Part shown: in pieces, positions 10,250 through 20,342 of the stretch | Layout of the letters: the number at the start of each line of letters is the position of its first letter | Numbering within the stretch: the stretch's first letter is position 1 | From: Halictus rubicundus | Taxonomy: Eukaryota > Arthropoda > Insecta > Hymenoptera > Halictidae | Assembly: GCF_050948215.1 (NCBI RefSeq) | Contig: NC_135165.1 | Coordinates: forward strand, 7,538,501 to 7,602,500 | Direction: 5' to 3' | DNA length: 64,000 bases | Made by a program: the position numbers and the translations under genes | Notes under the pieces: generated by a model | What the model was told of the DNA's origin: nothing | Seen by the model: only the letters and a program-made list of their open reading frames with translations | The model's database searches: none

Positions 10250-10946
10250 ACCCTGCTGGTGGGAGGAGAGATGGAGAGATAGCGAGAGCTGGGAGAGAGA
10301 AGCACACAGGGGTAGAACGGGGTATAGCGAAGAAAAGATCGATCAGGCTCCATTGGGTAACATTTATTCGGCGCCCCTGTCACGATGCGACTCGCCGTGC
10401 GTTACGATCTCTCCTACTCGCGGAAAAATTCACGAATGGTTTTAGATCGGAGAATAGACGCTATATAGAATCCGAGAGGAGAGGAGAGGAGAGGAGAGTA
10501 AGAGAGAGAGAGACGGATTTCGGATCGTTAAAGCACGACCGAGCCGACGAACCGGGACTCTGATCGATGCAGAGGCGATTGGAAACGGTCGTTATTATAA
10601 TTGGGTCTGGGATTTTGAGTGTGACGATTTTCAGGGCGTATCGGAAGAGTCGAGGATGCTGGTTCATTGATATGGCCGACGGGGGATGTTTTTGCAGAAT
10701 TTTCTAGCCGAACTCCAACGAACTGGAGGGAAATGGAAAGTTATTTTCACGCGTTCACTGCCGAACAACCCCCCCCCCCCGAAAGTCCCGCGCGAAGTGA
10801 TTTAATGATTGTAATGAAAATTGCAGAGCTAAAGCTTATCGCAGCCTTTAATTTAATTTATTTAATCAAGTACTCCACGGTAAACTGATGAATTTGGAAT
10901 CTTCATTTACAAAAATTAAGGATGCAACGGTGCGATCACTTTTTAA

Positions 10947-11065
10947 CACTACACTACACCCACCACGGTCAAAATGACCGGTTTTATATTCTACAATTAT
11001 TGATACTATAAAAATTAATTTATGGAAAATAGTGAAATAAATTTCGTTGTCCAAGCATTTATTAT
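10947..11065. mobile_element. One-ended CACTA-type TTAA MITE fragment
   Basis: TTAA at 10943-10946, then CACTACACTACACCCACCAC and GTCAAAATGACC. The inner sequence (TTCTACAATTATTGATACTATAA) is the reverse complement of the segment preceding 38718. No second end is visible, so the copy is truncated. Confidence 0.7.
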
Positions 11066-11104
11066 ATTGAAAATTACTATCTCAATCTTAGGGTTGCCAT
11101 TTTT

Positions 11105-11346
11105 ACAAGGCAAGGCGAGTTTAATTTTAAAAATCCCTCACGGGCGCGGAATTAAAATCAAACAATGACGAGTATACACGTCGAACGCAGGCCAAATGCC
11201 GCTATTATAAATTTTACGAAAAAAGTGAAGCAGAATGAGAGAGAATTACATTTTTATTCGATAAGACATTAACAATTCATTAACGTCAACCGCGCCGCAA
11301 TAGAGATTTGGTCCGACGTGTATACACGTCAAACGCGCTTAACTGG
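11105..11346. mobile_element. CCAGTTAA-family TTAA MITE (left end decayed)
   Basis: Matches 57618-58083 over nearly its full length (AATCCCTCACGGGCGCGG, ATGCCGCTATTATAAATTTT, CATTAACAATTCATTAACGT). It contains two palindromic GTATACAC motifs near its two sides. The right end is GCGCTTAACTGG followed by TTAA (11347-11350). The left terminal repeat is not recognisable. It serves as the empty-site reference for the nested insertion at 57859. Confidence 0.85.
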
Positions 11347-11350
11347 TTAA

Positions 11351-12045
11351 ACAATATTCTGCAAGGTTGTTAAACTTCCCTGAAATTTCATTTCGCGTCC
11401 AACTCCTGTTTTACATGTTTGCCGAATTCCGTGAAAACGGGAGTACAATATATTTTAAGCAATGGCGGATAATTGACTCCGATTGGAATAATCGAGTATT
11501 TCTCCGTGTCCCGGATATTTTATAAAAATATTATATCCGCCGGTAGCGATGATGGACAACGATTTAAGCGACACTCGTGTCCCGCGAATATTACTTGTCC
11601 CCAGCAATTGCGCCATCGGAATTCAAGACTCCCGGTGGACACAGAGAAAACGGCGGAGGTATTAAAAAATTCAATTTTCGTACATTCTTTATACTTCCTC
11701 CTCCCCGCGAGAGTTGCATTTCACCTCGGCGAATAATTCAGCCCGAAAGATGAACGTTCCACGAATCATTCAAGTTTCATTCGTCGAATAAAAAGAACAC
11801 CGATAACCGTCGATGAAAACCCATCAGTGTCATCCACCTTGTAATATCGAGCTCCAAATCGATACTCTGTGTCAATTATTTCATTCATTCATAATGAATT
11901 CTTAATAAATTAGGAAATCATAATAAATCCAATGATTCATATTAAATTTAACGGGTTCGAAATAATACAACAGCAGTTTTAAATGCTTGTTCAAAGCGAA
12001 GTCAAATATTGAATTTTCACTGTTTGATATCTGATCTGTGAAATT
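11351..12045. other. AT-rich spacer
   Basis: No gene, element or array recognised. Confidence 0.4.
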
Positions 12046-12053
12046 TTCATCAT

Positions 12054-12245
12054 TAGACTGTGGATCTTTATGCATTTATAACAAAATTGAGCAGATCAAA
12101 TTTGAAATTGTAGGAAACTTTCAAATGTCCATATACTATTTCTCATCTATTAAAATTAGCAAGTGAAGAAATAACATTCTGCTTGGTTTCTATTTCTTGC
12201 AATCGATGCAGGCAATTTTTATGTTGCATAAAGATCCGCAGTCTA
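12054..12245. mobile_element. TAGACTGCGGATC-family MITE, 8-bp TSD (hAT-type)
   Basis: Terminal inverted repeats start TAGACTGTGGATCTTTATGC (left) and TAGACTGCGGATCTTTATGC (right, complement). Identical 8-bp flanks TTCATCAT lie at 12046-12053 and 12246-12253. Length 192 bp, noncoding. Known: 8-bp duplications are the signature of hAT elements. This is the cleanest copy of the family in the window. Confidence 0.93.
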
Positions 12246-12253
12246 TTCATCAT

Positions 12254-13120
12254 AAACGCATGATTCTACCAAAGTTCTAATCTCGCAGTGACTTCCACCG
12301 AATTGTAAGCTTGGAAAAATTGCAGTCGATGAATCGTGCATCCGGCACGGTAAACAATTATCCACCCACACGACGGTCTTTCCACGAGCAGAATAATTTT
12401 CGCCGTATCGCCGTGATTTCGATCGGCCTCGGTCGTCCGAATTTCCCGGCGAGTTTCGGAAATTACCTGCCGAGCAGCAACAGCGACAGCAATAGCAGCT
12501 AGAAAATCAGTATTGTCGATGTTCTTTCTTCTTTTTTCGTTTTTTTTTCCTCCTCGTGCGTCAGACGAGGAGACGGTAGAAATTGGTCGCGGCTCATCGA
12601 TACGCCGAACGATAATAGTGGCTTTCAACGTGACGGTTGCCCGATACTTTGGCATTGTATAAACACAGCCAGCAACGGTCGGACTAATTAAGCTTAATTA
12701 CGGTCACCCAGGCCTATTAATTAATTCGTCGTCCTCGCACCTGCCCGCAGGATATATATGTATATCGGCCGCTCGGTGGCGATCGAGCTTATAACCGTTA
12801 TCCCTTTTCGGATCTTTCGGAAACGCGAGATATCGATTAGCCGTCGAGACTTCAGCTTCAGAGTTTGCTTCTACGATCGACGGAACATCCCCCTCTAAGA
12901 AACCTTCTCCTCGTTAATCCATCGTGTATGCGACTCCCAAGTACCGATCCACGGAAACCGTGGCTCGATCACTTAGTCGGTCGGTCGACCCACAAATCTG
13001 GCTAATGAATTGGCTGAATTTTAATTAACCTGGGAGAACAGATTCGGACTGGATTCTGACGGAATCATCAGTTCACTTTGACACATTTTTCAACACTGTT
13101 CTTCCAGGTAAATCTTCCTA
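12254..13120. other. Gene-free; candidate regulatory stretch 12660-12960
   Basis: 12668-12730 holds palindromic homeodomain-type sites (TTAAGCTTAATTA, TTAATTAATTCG) beside a CACCTG E-box and a CpG-rich segment. No open frame with a domain. Enhancer function is inference only. Confidence 0.3.
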
Positions 13121-13124
13121 TTAA

Positions 13125-13366
13125 CCCCTTGCCCTACAACATCGAGCCATACTCATGACGAAGATTCTGACCAGAGTCTAATAAATATGTATGTTATTAA
13201 TTTCCTTCGAACCGAAATAAAATTCTATTTTGGCGTTCTTAATGTACAGCTATTGAAGAACATATGGGCATACAATAGATATAAATTTTCTCCTTTGTTT
13301 AGGAAATTACGAATTACGAAAAAGTTTTGGTCACTCAAACCGTAAAATAAATCGTAGTGCAAGGGG
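13125..13366. mobile_element. CCCCTTGC-family TTAA MITE, complete
   Basis: Flanked by TTAA (13121-13124 and 13367-13370). Inverted ends are CCCCTTGCCCTAC and CCCCTTGCACTAC. Length 242 bp, no coding capacity. TTAA duplication and a CCC start are typical of piggyBac-type elements; no matching transposase is present in the window. Confidence 0.92.
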
Positions 13367-13370
13367 TTAA

Positions 13371-13830
13371 CGCGTATTCATAATCTTATTTTATAATTTT
13401 TAAAAGTCGCCGTGGCTGAAGACTTTTTAATGGGTCCTTCGATAGCAACAGTAATTTCATTCTTGAACCAACGAGTCACTCGTTTCGTTTGGGATTATAA
13501 CGTAACGGAAGATATTTAAGCTTCCTTCTTGTGCGGCACAATTATTGAAAATCTTTTTAATAGGATTTCGGTAGGTAAAGTATTTAAGTTTAATGCAGAT
13601 ATAGTTTGAATTGTCTGCTTAGAATAGAACGTTTATATGTGAACGGCAGGAGATTAATTCTTGGAACGTTTCTGTACACTGCACCGTGGGAGATGCTTAA
13701 TTAATGTCCCGTTTTTATTCAGCTATCCCAAATTTTCGATATTCTAGATACTTAGACAGTCTCGAGTGTGTTTCGTCGAACGCCACGGGGGTCGGTGACC
13801 GGCGCTTTGGAATTAAAAACCATTGCCATA
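13371..13830. other. AT-rich spacer
   Basis: Nothing recognised. Confidence 0.4.
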
Positions 13831-13832
13831 AA

Positions 13833-14030
13833 TAGACCGTGGATCTGTTCGCATTTATGGCATGTGCAAATCTATGAAATATTCCGAAGCACTTTATCAA
13901 GGAATAACGACGTTTCCAGTTTAGTTCACCTGCAACGAATCTTCTAATTAACGAAAGAGATTTTCCTCTAAATTCAGTTTCGAATAAATTAGCTATAAAA
14001 GCGGAGAACTGCATAAAGATCCGCAGTCTA
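13833..14030. mobile_element. TAGACTGCGGATC-family MITE copy
   Basis: Left end TAGACCGTGGATCTGTTCGC and right end complementing TAGACTGCGGATCTTTATGC, about 198 bp apart. No 8-bp duplication is readable here (GCCATAAA against ATTAAACA), so the flanks have diverged or recombined. Confidence 0.75.
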
Positions 14031-14901
14031 ATTAAACAATTAATACCATCGAATTTATTAATGCTGGAATCAACTAGATTAGAGTGCAAGTCAACGTCAC
14101 TTCATTGTCAACTAACAATTGTTATCGATAACACTGATCCACCAGGATTTGTTGCTTAGCATCGTTGTTAAAATATTTTACTTGACACCTCGAACGCCCA
14201 ACTAGAAACCCCCAAAATTCCATAAAATCAAAGTAAGTTATTTAATGAAATAAAAATTGCAAAAAATTAAATGTATGATACTGAGTAATCCTCCAACTTT
14301 CTTGCATGTTACAGATCCTAATCAAATTTAGTACAATGAATATATCAACGTAAAAATTCATTTTAAAACCTGCACAAATAATTCCGTCACCCACGCATGG
14401 GTGACGCGGCAACGAACGTGTTAACTCATCCATTTCATTAAAACGATTTAATACACCAAAGTCTTAGAAATATTGTGTGCTACACCTTCAAGTAGCAATG
14501 CGTATAAAATTAATTCGACGATCTTTGAGTATGTTGATTTTGAACATCACATACGTGTGATTATGGTAGCGAACGTGTTAATTGGGAAAAGTAGGCACGA
14601 ATGAATAACTACTACACACCAAAGAAACTCAAGAATGTCTGCTCGAAATATCGCGATCCCATTTTAAACCGAGTATAGCTGAAAATCGAATTAGCAAAGC
14701 GGAGAAACGATATCCACAAACCTCACGTCTTCCCTGCGAGCCTCCCTGCAAATTACCTATTCTGAACACGAGAATACACGGTACAGGAACCCAATCAAAA
14801 ATGTCTGTTCTAAGCCAAGACGTCCGCAATCCCGTTTTAAACTCCGCCGGATTGAAAATCGAATAGTCAAAGCGGAGCGAGGCAGAGATAATCATTAAGG
14901 A
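14031..14901. other. Gene-free; diverged direct repeat 14631-14880
   Basis: Two diverged copies of a roughly 75-bp block, about 14631-14703 and 14797-14878, share AATGTCTG, CCCNTTTTAAAC, GAAAATCGAAT and AAAGCGGAG, 168 bp apart. Otherwise AT-rich with no supported gene. Confidence 0.6.
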
Positions 14902-14905
14902 TTAA

Positions 14906-15489
14906 CCCTTTGCACTCGACTGGCGACTGTAAGGCGCCACTTAAAATTTCTGTATCATTGTTCAAAATACAGGGTGGCCCACATAACTCTGAACAGCTCA
15001 ATATCTCGAACGAGCGCTTCGAGTACCTACAACTCGAAACTTCAAACTGTTATATCTCATCATGGAAGTATCTGACAAAAAAATGTTTCAGACAAAATTG
15101 ACTTGTTTTTTCCGGTAGAATCTGTAACATTTTATAGGGGGTTCCATTTAAAATTACAAAGGTACCTCCCCTCCCCCGTTAAAGGGGAAGGGAGGCCACT
15201 TCACGTTTATGTAGTCAGAAAGGCCCTTCAGTTCCATGCAATTTAAGACTAAGAACTTTAAAATCGATGGCATAGTTTTTTCGAGATATTGAGCTGTTCA
15301 GAGTTATGTGTGCCATCCTGTATTTTGTACATTATTAAATTTGTTTGTATTTAATGAATTACTAAACATTTCAGAATTGTACGAGTAAATTGCAAACATT
15401 GAATTGAAAACAAAATATGTAGAAGAGAAATATTCTAGGTCGAAAGAAATGTTTCGTTTTGGAGTTAAAATAGCTTCGAGTGCAAAGGG
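14906..15489. mobile_element. CCCTTTGCACTCGA-family TTAA MITE, split by nested insertion
   Basis: TTAA at 14902-14905 and 15490-15493. The left end CCCTTTGCACTCGA and the right end (its complement) match over 14 bases. A 351-bp TA-flanked element sits inside at 14970-15320. Without the insert the copy is about 231 bp, matching the 232-bp intact copy at 17080-17311. Confidence 0.93.
14970..15320. mobile_element. CAGGGTGG fold-back element nested in a TTAA MITE
   Basis: Starts CAGGGTGGCCCACATAACTC and ends with a diverged complement, flanked by TA (14968-14969, 15321-15322). The arms also share CTGAACAGCTCAATATCTCG. The host site AAAATATTTTG is uninterrupted in sister copies near 24141 and 24682, so the insertion with TA duplication is directly readable. 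Noncoding. Confidence 0.93.
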
Positions 15490-15493
15490 TTAA

Positions 15494-15995
15494 GTCTTCC
15501 CAGAATGTTCGGACGTCCGTTCATGCTTCTCGGTTCGAAAATGTCGGGCAGGAGGTGCTCGTCGTCACAAGCCATACAACTTTTTTTTCCGGCCCGTGGC
15601 CAGCAGAAAGAACGCGACCGCGATCGACGCGGTGCGGAATTCTTCGGCGTTGGTCTCGCGGTCGAGGTAAACCGCTCCTCTCTCCTCCAAAAATAATCGG
15701 CGTCGGTCTCTCGCGCGAAAACGCCACTGTTTCCGTGCTTATATAACGACCCCTCGGCCAATTGATCGCACGATCTACGCCTGGTACCGAAATCAATGTC
15801 GTTCGGTGTCGCGCGACGCTCCTCTGCAAAACTTTTGTTAATCATCGTGTTGGACAGAAAAATGTTACTCAAACATTCTTCGTGCACGGTTGATATTGAC
15901 ATGACATCGTCCGGCGACGTTGTTAACCCCTTGGCATACAAATTAAATGGAGAGATCCTGCAGCCTTTACGCAAGCTTATTGGCAATATTTATTG
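15494..15995. other. CpG-rich patch with TATA-like box
   Basis: CpG-rich to about 15900. TATATAACG at 15740 lies downstream of a pyrimidine-rich run and could be a core promoter, but no exon follows that I can identify. Between TTAA 15923-15926 (followed by CCCCTTGGCATAC) and the next TTAA at 15996 lies 69 bp that may be a truncated TTAA element. Confidence 0.3.
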
Positions 15996-15999
15996 TTAA

Positions 16000-16201
16000 C
16001 CCCTTGCCGTACCTTTTAGCTCGGAAGAATTCGGGCCCAAGCGCCAATTCATGTTTGGTTCGAACTTTTGAATACGAGTCAGACTCGTGATATTTATGTT
16101 TGACGTGATATTACGACTACGAACCTGACTCGCAATGTTAATGTTTACGTTTGGTCCGAAATTCTCATGACGAGCCAGACTCGTCAAAGTACGACAAGGG
16201 G
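16000..16201. mobile_element. CCCCTTGCCGTAC TTAA MITE
   Basis: TTAA at 15996-15999 and 16202-16205. Ends are CCCCTTGCCGTAC and CCCCTTGTCGTAC (complement). The interior is rich in inverted GAGTCAGACTCGT-type motifs. Length 202 bp, noncoding. The ends resemble the 13125 family, but the interior differs. Confidence 0.9.
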
Positions 16202-16205
16202 TTAA

Positions 16206-17075
16206 TAATAATACTTAGTTTTAGGAATTATTAGGACAAGCTTAACGGCCTGGAAGGAAGCTAATCTCAACGCGGCAGGGTCCAGCATCGCAGGAAATTT
16301 GCGAGTAAATCTGGATCGGCGAAATCGACCATAAGCCCGGTCCGGCCCGGTCCGGCCCGATCCGCGTTTCAGGCTCGTTAATCATGCAGCGGGTCGATCC
16401 CTGCCGGCTAACGATCTTTGGAATAAAATTCGTCGATCGTGGGTTGTATGAGAGAGGGAGAGAGTGAAAGAGAAAGAGAGGGAGAGGGAGAGAGAGAGAG
16501 AGAGACTCAACCCCGATCGACGCTCTAATTCGGCATTTCCAACCAATTAGAGGACCGTCAGATGCCATTCAACCGGCATTCTATTTCTATTGCGACCAGG
16601 ACGGATAGTATTCGCAGCGTCGCGGCGGGCCGCGAATAGAATAGACAACATCGACGGGGAATCAAGATACTTTGAATAAGTCAGAAGGGCTCGTTCGACC
16701 GATCGATAGTCGCCGCGGTGTGCTCTCGTGGCGAGCGTTAAGAGAAACCCGAGTCCCATTTCGTGGCCCCCCTACCGAAAATATGGCGCTGAACCGACGC
16801 CAAGCGACATGTTGAACGCCTGGAAGCACGGTGTCCAACTATGTTTTTACATTTTCGGGCTCTACAATGCACTCCAGAGAATCTCGATTCCTTCAGAGCA
16901 TTCGATACCTTGGAAAAGAAACGGCCTAATTTGGACCAACGCATCAATCCCGTCGGAGCAAACGTATAATAAATGTAGAAAAGATTGTTTGAAAAGTCGG
17001 AACATTTACTATCTTCTGATCTTGCGTGGGCAAATTTAATTTTGTGATTTTTGGAAGCCAACACAAGGCACCACT
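16206..17075. other. Gene-free spacer
   Basis: CpG-rich around 16320-16420 and 16540-16800, interrupted by a GA microsatellite. No gene supported. Confidence 0.4.
16451..16504. repeat. (GA)n microsatellite, imperfect
   Basis: GA tract with GGGAG and AAAG interruptions. Confidence 0.9.
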
Positions 17076-17079
17076 TTAA

Positions 17080-17311
17080 CCCTTTGCACTCGAAGTTATT
17101 TTAACTCCGAAACGAAGCATTTCTTCCGGCCTAAAATATTTCCCTTCAATATATTTTATTTCATGTTATGCATACGAATTTACTCGTACAGTACTGAAAT
17201 GTTCAGTAATTTATTAAATACAAACAAATTCGATAATGTAAAAAATATTTTTTGAATAATGATATAACAATTTTTAGTGACGCTTTATAGTTGCCATTCG
17301 AGTGCTAAGGG
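17080..17311. mobile_element. CCCTTTGCACTCGA-family TTAA MITE, intact
   Basis: TTAA at 17076-17079 and 17312-17315. Left end CCCTTTGCACTCGAA, right end complementing CCCTTAGCACTCGAA. 232 bp, uninterrupted, the reference for the family. It lies in the opposite orientation to the copy at 14906. Confidence 0.94.
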
Positions 17312-17319
17312 TTAAAGTA

Positions 17320-17623
17320 CAGGGTGTATAAAAATTATATGTCACGACCACCATAGCGTGATTCTAGACCTCTTGATCGGTGGAAATCTGTTTAAAAAAT
17401 GCACCGCAAAATTCACCTTGACCTTGGAAATCAAGGTCAAAGTGTCGAAAAATTTTCTTTTATTGCGTCGTATAGTACTCATCACTCAAATTTTTCGATA
17501 CTTTGACCTTAATTTTCGAGGTGAAAATGAATTTTGCGGTGCATTTTTTTCACAGATCTCCACCGATCCGGAGGTGTGGAATCACGCTATGATGATCGTG
17601 ACATATAATTTTTATACAACCTG
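17320..17623. mobile_element. CAGGGTGT fold-back element
   Basis: TA at 17318-17319 and 17624-17625. The left arm CAGGGTGTATAAAAATTATA finds its complement at the right end. Further matching blocks (TCACGA, CATAGCGTGATTC, AAATGCACCGCAAAATTCA, TTTGACCTT) make almost the whole 304 bp a palindrome. It starts only 4 bases after the TTAA of the preceding MITE. Noncoding; a transcript would fold into a hairpin with arms of about 130 nt. Confidence 0.9.
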
Positions 17624-17625
17624 TA

Positions 17626-18312
17626 CATTTATGCGGTACTGATGGTCTTGATCGAGAAATTGAATGGAAAAATATTTGCAGTACATTATCCGCCGTATTA
17701 CTGACAGAATTGATTGACCGTGGGTTCGGTTATTTATTTGCGAAGGAAGATGACTGGAGCTTTGTGTTTGCAACTTCAATTTTGGGTTTTGTCCAGCAAG
17801 TTACGGGGAAATATTGCGAAGTTCGCGCGCTGGTTCGCGGTTATTTCCGCCGGTATTGAGGCCAGAAAGGATCAATCCCGCAGACTCGATGAAATAAGCG
17901 CTCGATGACGAAGTACCAACAGTTTTCCCTGTCCACGATACGACCGCAACATACGTTTTCAGCCCTTCTATTCGTGCGGCAATGTTTCGAGCAACTCGAA
18001 GATTTGCTGGCATTGATATATTTCGTTGGGCATTCGGATGGAGAGATGGAAAAATGGGATTCTGAACTATTAGCCTTATCGTTGACGTCTGAAAGGCTCG
18101 GAAAGGTGTTCTCAAAGGATTTTGATTTGAAAAAATTGGAAATCCAGTTGATAGGGGTTTCGAGCTTTTGTGCGCGGAGCCCTTGAGGATTTCCGTAAAT
18201 CGCCCTGTATTTTCGTGAATTTTTTAAAATCTATGAAACGATGGAGGACCGAGGATTAGGATTTGTGTGATCGATTTTAAAAAGCGTGACAGATGCGTTA
18301 CAGCAGGACTTA
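17626..18312. other. Gene-free spacer
   Basis: Mixed composition; short frames only. Nothing recognised. Confidence 0.4.
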
Positions 18313-18314
18313 TA

Positions 18315-18691
18315 CAGGGTGTCCCAAAAAGGTTTTATTTCCTTAAAAAGGGTGATTTCTAAGGCCGTTTGAAATAACTTTCTCCTTTACGAACATGTCC
18401 GTAAATTCTCCGCGGCTTCGTTAAGGAGTTATTAACCAAAAGCATGGACCAATCGGAGCGCGGCTGCAGCAGACGGATTTTGGTTCGGCCAATGCTAACG
18501 CCGCGCTCAGCGGGACCTGACATTTAGCCGGGATCCCTCTGCTATAGCCGCGTTCTGATTGGTCCGTGTATTTCGTTAACAACTCATTAACGAAGCCGCG
18601 GAGAACATTTTCGTAAAGGAAAAAGTTATTTCGAATGACCTTAGGTATCACCCTTCTTTTCAACGATATATAACATTTTTGAGACACCCTG
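18315..18691. mobile_element. CAGGGTGTCCC fold-back element
   Basis: TA at 18313-18314 and 18692-18693. Starts CAGGGTGTCCCAAAA and ends with the complement of CAGGGTGTCTCAAAA. Long arms share AATTCTCCGCGGCTTCGTTA-type sequence. Same family as 40954-41247 (both contain GACCAATC, GCGGAGAACATTTTC and AAAAAGTTA blocks). 377 bp, noncoding. Confidence 0.92.
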
Positions 18692-18693
18692 TA

Positions 18694-20117
18694 GAACTAC
18701 ATACCATAATAAAAATATAATATATTTCACTCAAAGGAGAACGTCCTCTTTTATATTATTATCCCACATAAATAAAAGAAAAGTAGTATTATATTCAATT
18801 AAACATTACAGCCTATAACTTTCTCGAGATTGTTCTACGCTATAAAGTTCTACGGCCTAATTATAATACTATTAATCTGAGAAATTTTATTACACAGCTG
18901 TAAACATGCAATATAATAAATAATAACTGTCTACCTGACAGTCGCTAGTCGTATCACTGTCTATGATATTATTGACTTCACAGGTTTTATTACATCGTTA
19001 TAAAGTAATAATATCTTCCTTCATTAATTGTGAACCTGATATCGCGCTCCTGAACGGCGATGTAATGTTAAAATAAAGGCGTGTTCATTCCCAATATTTT
19101 ATAGACTAAATAGCATGATTGTTAACGTCTTTAAGTATATTTCACGTATTCTAATCTTCTAGAATCACTAATTTCGTAGAAAATCGACTGAAACGATAAA
19201 AATCGCAATTAGAATTTAATTATTACCAGCAGATTTATTATTACCACACATAAATCTTTTAAAAAAATCTATACTCCTCGCTCCAATTTGCCAACAATCC
19301 TTTCCCAATAATATCGACGATAAAACGGCGAGTAGGTCACACAAGCCTAACATCACGGAAGCACGAGTACTTTCCACCGGTTTTTACTGTTGCAAGATTA
19401 ACCTGTACCGGCCATAATCCTCGATCCACACCGGTTAGAGTGGACACCGCGAGGGACGGCTTCCGTTTCGACCTAAAGAAAGGCACATGCCGCGAAAGGA
19501 GTTATGCTAATTAAATCGGAATAATAGACCCGTTGCGAAACCGCTCTTCGGAAATGCTCCTCCGCTTTCTCCCGATAGCGCGTTCCTCTACTTATGACGG
19601 CGCCGACTCAAAAACGCTCGGTTAGATCGCATTTTGCAACGGTCGAGAATGATTTTTCGAAAGGACGGCTCACTATGGGCCAGCCCCTTACCCCCGGAAA
19701 TCCGAGAGGAAAAAAATTTGGCAGAGCCCGGTCAGCCTCGGCCCGAATATCGAACGACTCGGAATCGATACCGCGAATCCCTTGCCAAAATCTCGCTGCG
19801 AGACCCGGAACCGTTCGAGGACGTTACTTGGAGAGCTTTGTCAAGGATGCTCGGGCTCTCCTTAACCCGACGATTGTTCAACCGTGTCTCGATAACCATG
19901 GCAGTCCCAAAGGATGATCGACGGATCTATATATAGCTTTCCCCTAGGTATTTTGCAATATGGCGTTCATCGACAGAGTGCGGCACCTCGTTCACCTCGA
20001 ATAACTTCCAAATTATGCGTTGTACACGAAAATTATTTCCACAAACGTTACATGGTGTCAAGTGGGGCGAAATTCGGTGTACGTCGCTTCTGTATATGCG
20101 CAGGCTTTTAGGAGATT
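18694..20117. other. Gene-free, AT-rich then mixed
   Basis: AT-rich 18700-19320, then moderately CpG-rich 19430-19990 with two overlapping open frames (19594-19936) that carry no recognised domain. No gene supported. Confidence 0.4.
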
Positions 20118-20121
20118 TTCA

Positions 20122-20338
20122 CACTAGGTTTACGGAGCATTAAAAGTGGGTATTGTACATTACTTTATAGAAACAAGAAGAATGTGTCTATCCAAGTTTT
20201 CAGCCATTTTTTAAATAATATATACCTAAGGAAATAAGTTTGTTGAGTAATTCCACGTAGATCGATCTTCACAATCTCAATAAACGTAAATTAAAAATAT
20301 TAGAACCCGTCGTTTTGACGAGTCCCGTAAACCTAGTG
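20122..20338. mobile_element. CACTAGG-family TTAA MITE, 217 bp
   Basis: Ends CACTAGGTTTACGGA and (complement) CACTAGGTTTACGGG. The right flank is TTAA (20339-20342); the left flank is TTCA, a one-base decay. Exactly the same length, and highly similar, to the nested copy at 57859-58075. Noncoding. Confidence 0.92.
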
Positions 20339-20342
20339 TTAA

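Larger units (their letters stand above)
9483..10942. other. CpG-rich patch with simple repeats
   Basis: CpG-rich from about 9560 to 10600. A 9558-9827 frame begins with a hydrophobic stretch resembling a signal peptide (MNFVQLFAFLAHCGVVAG) but has no recognisable mature domain. A perfect inverted CTGCAGCTC/GAGCTGCAG lies at 10078-10100. A (GGT)n-rich tract (10199-10249) and a run of 12 C (10769-10780) are also present. No gene supported. Confidence 0.4.

Noticed and set aside
10036..10563. Gly-rich 175-codon frame
   Set aside because: Driven by the (GGT)n tract and purine-rich repeats; an alternative frame gives Trp runs of equal length.
12054..14030. TAGACTGCGGATC elements as Tc1/mariner-type with TA duplication
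   Set aside because: TA occurs as the terminal dinucleotide of the element; identical 8-bp flanks at three copies show hAT-type duplication instead.
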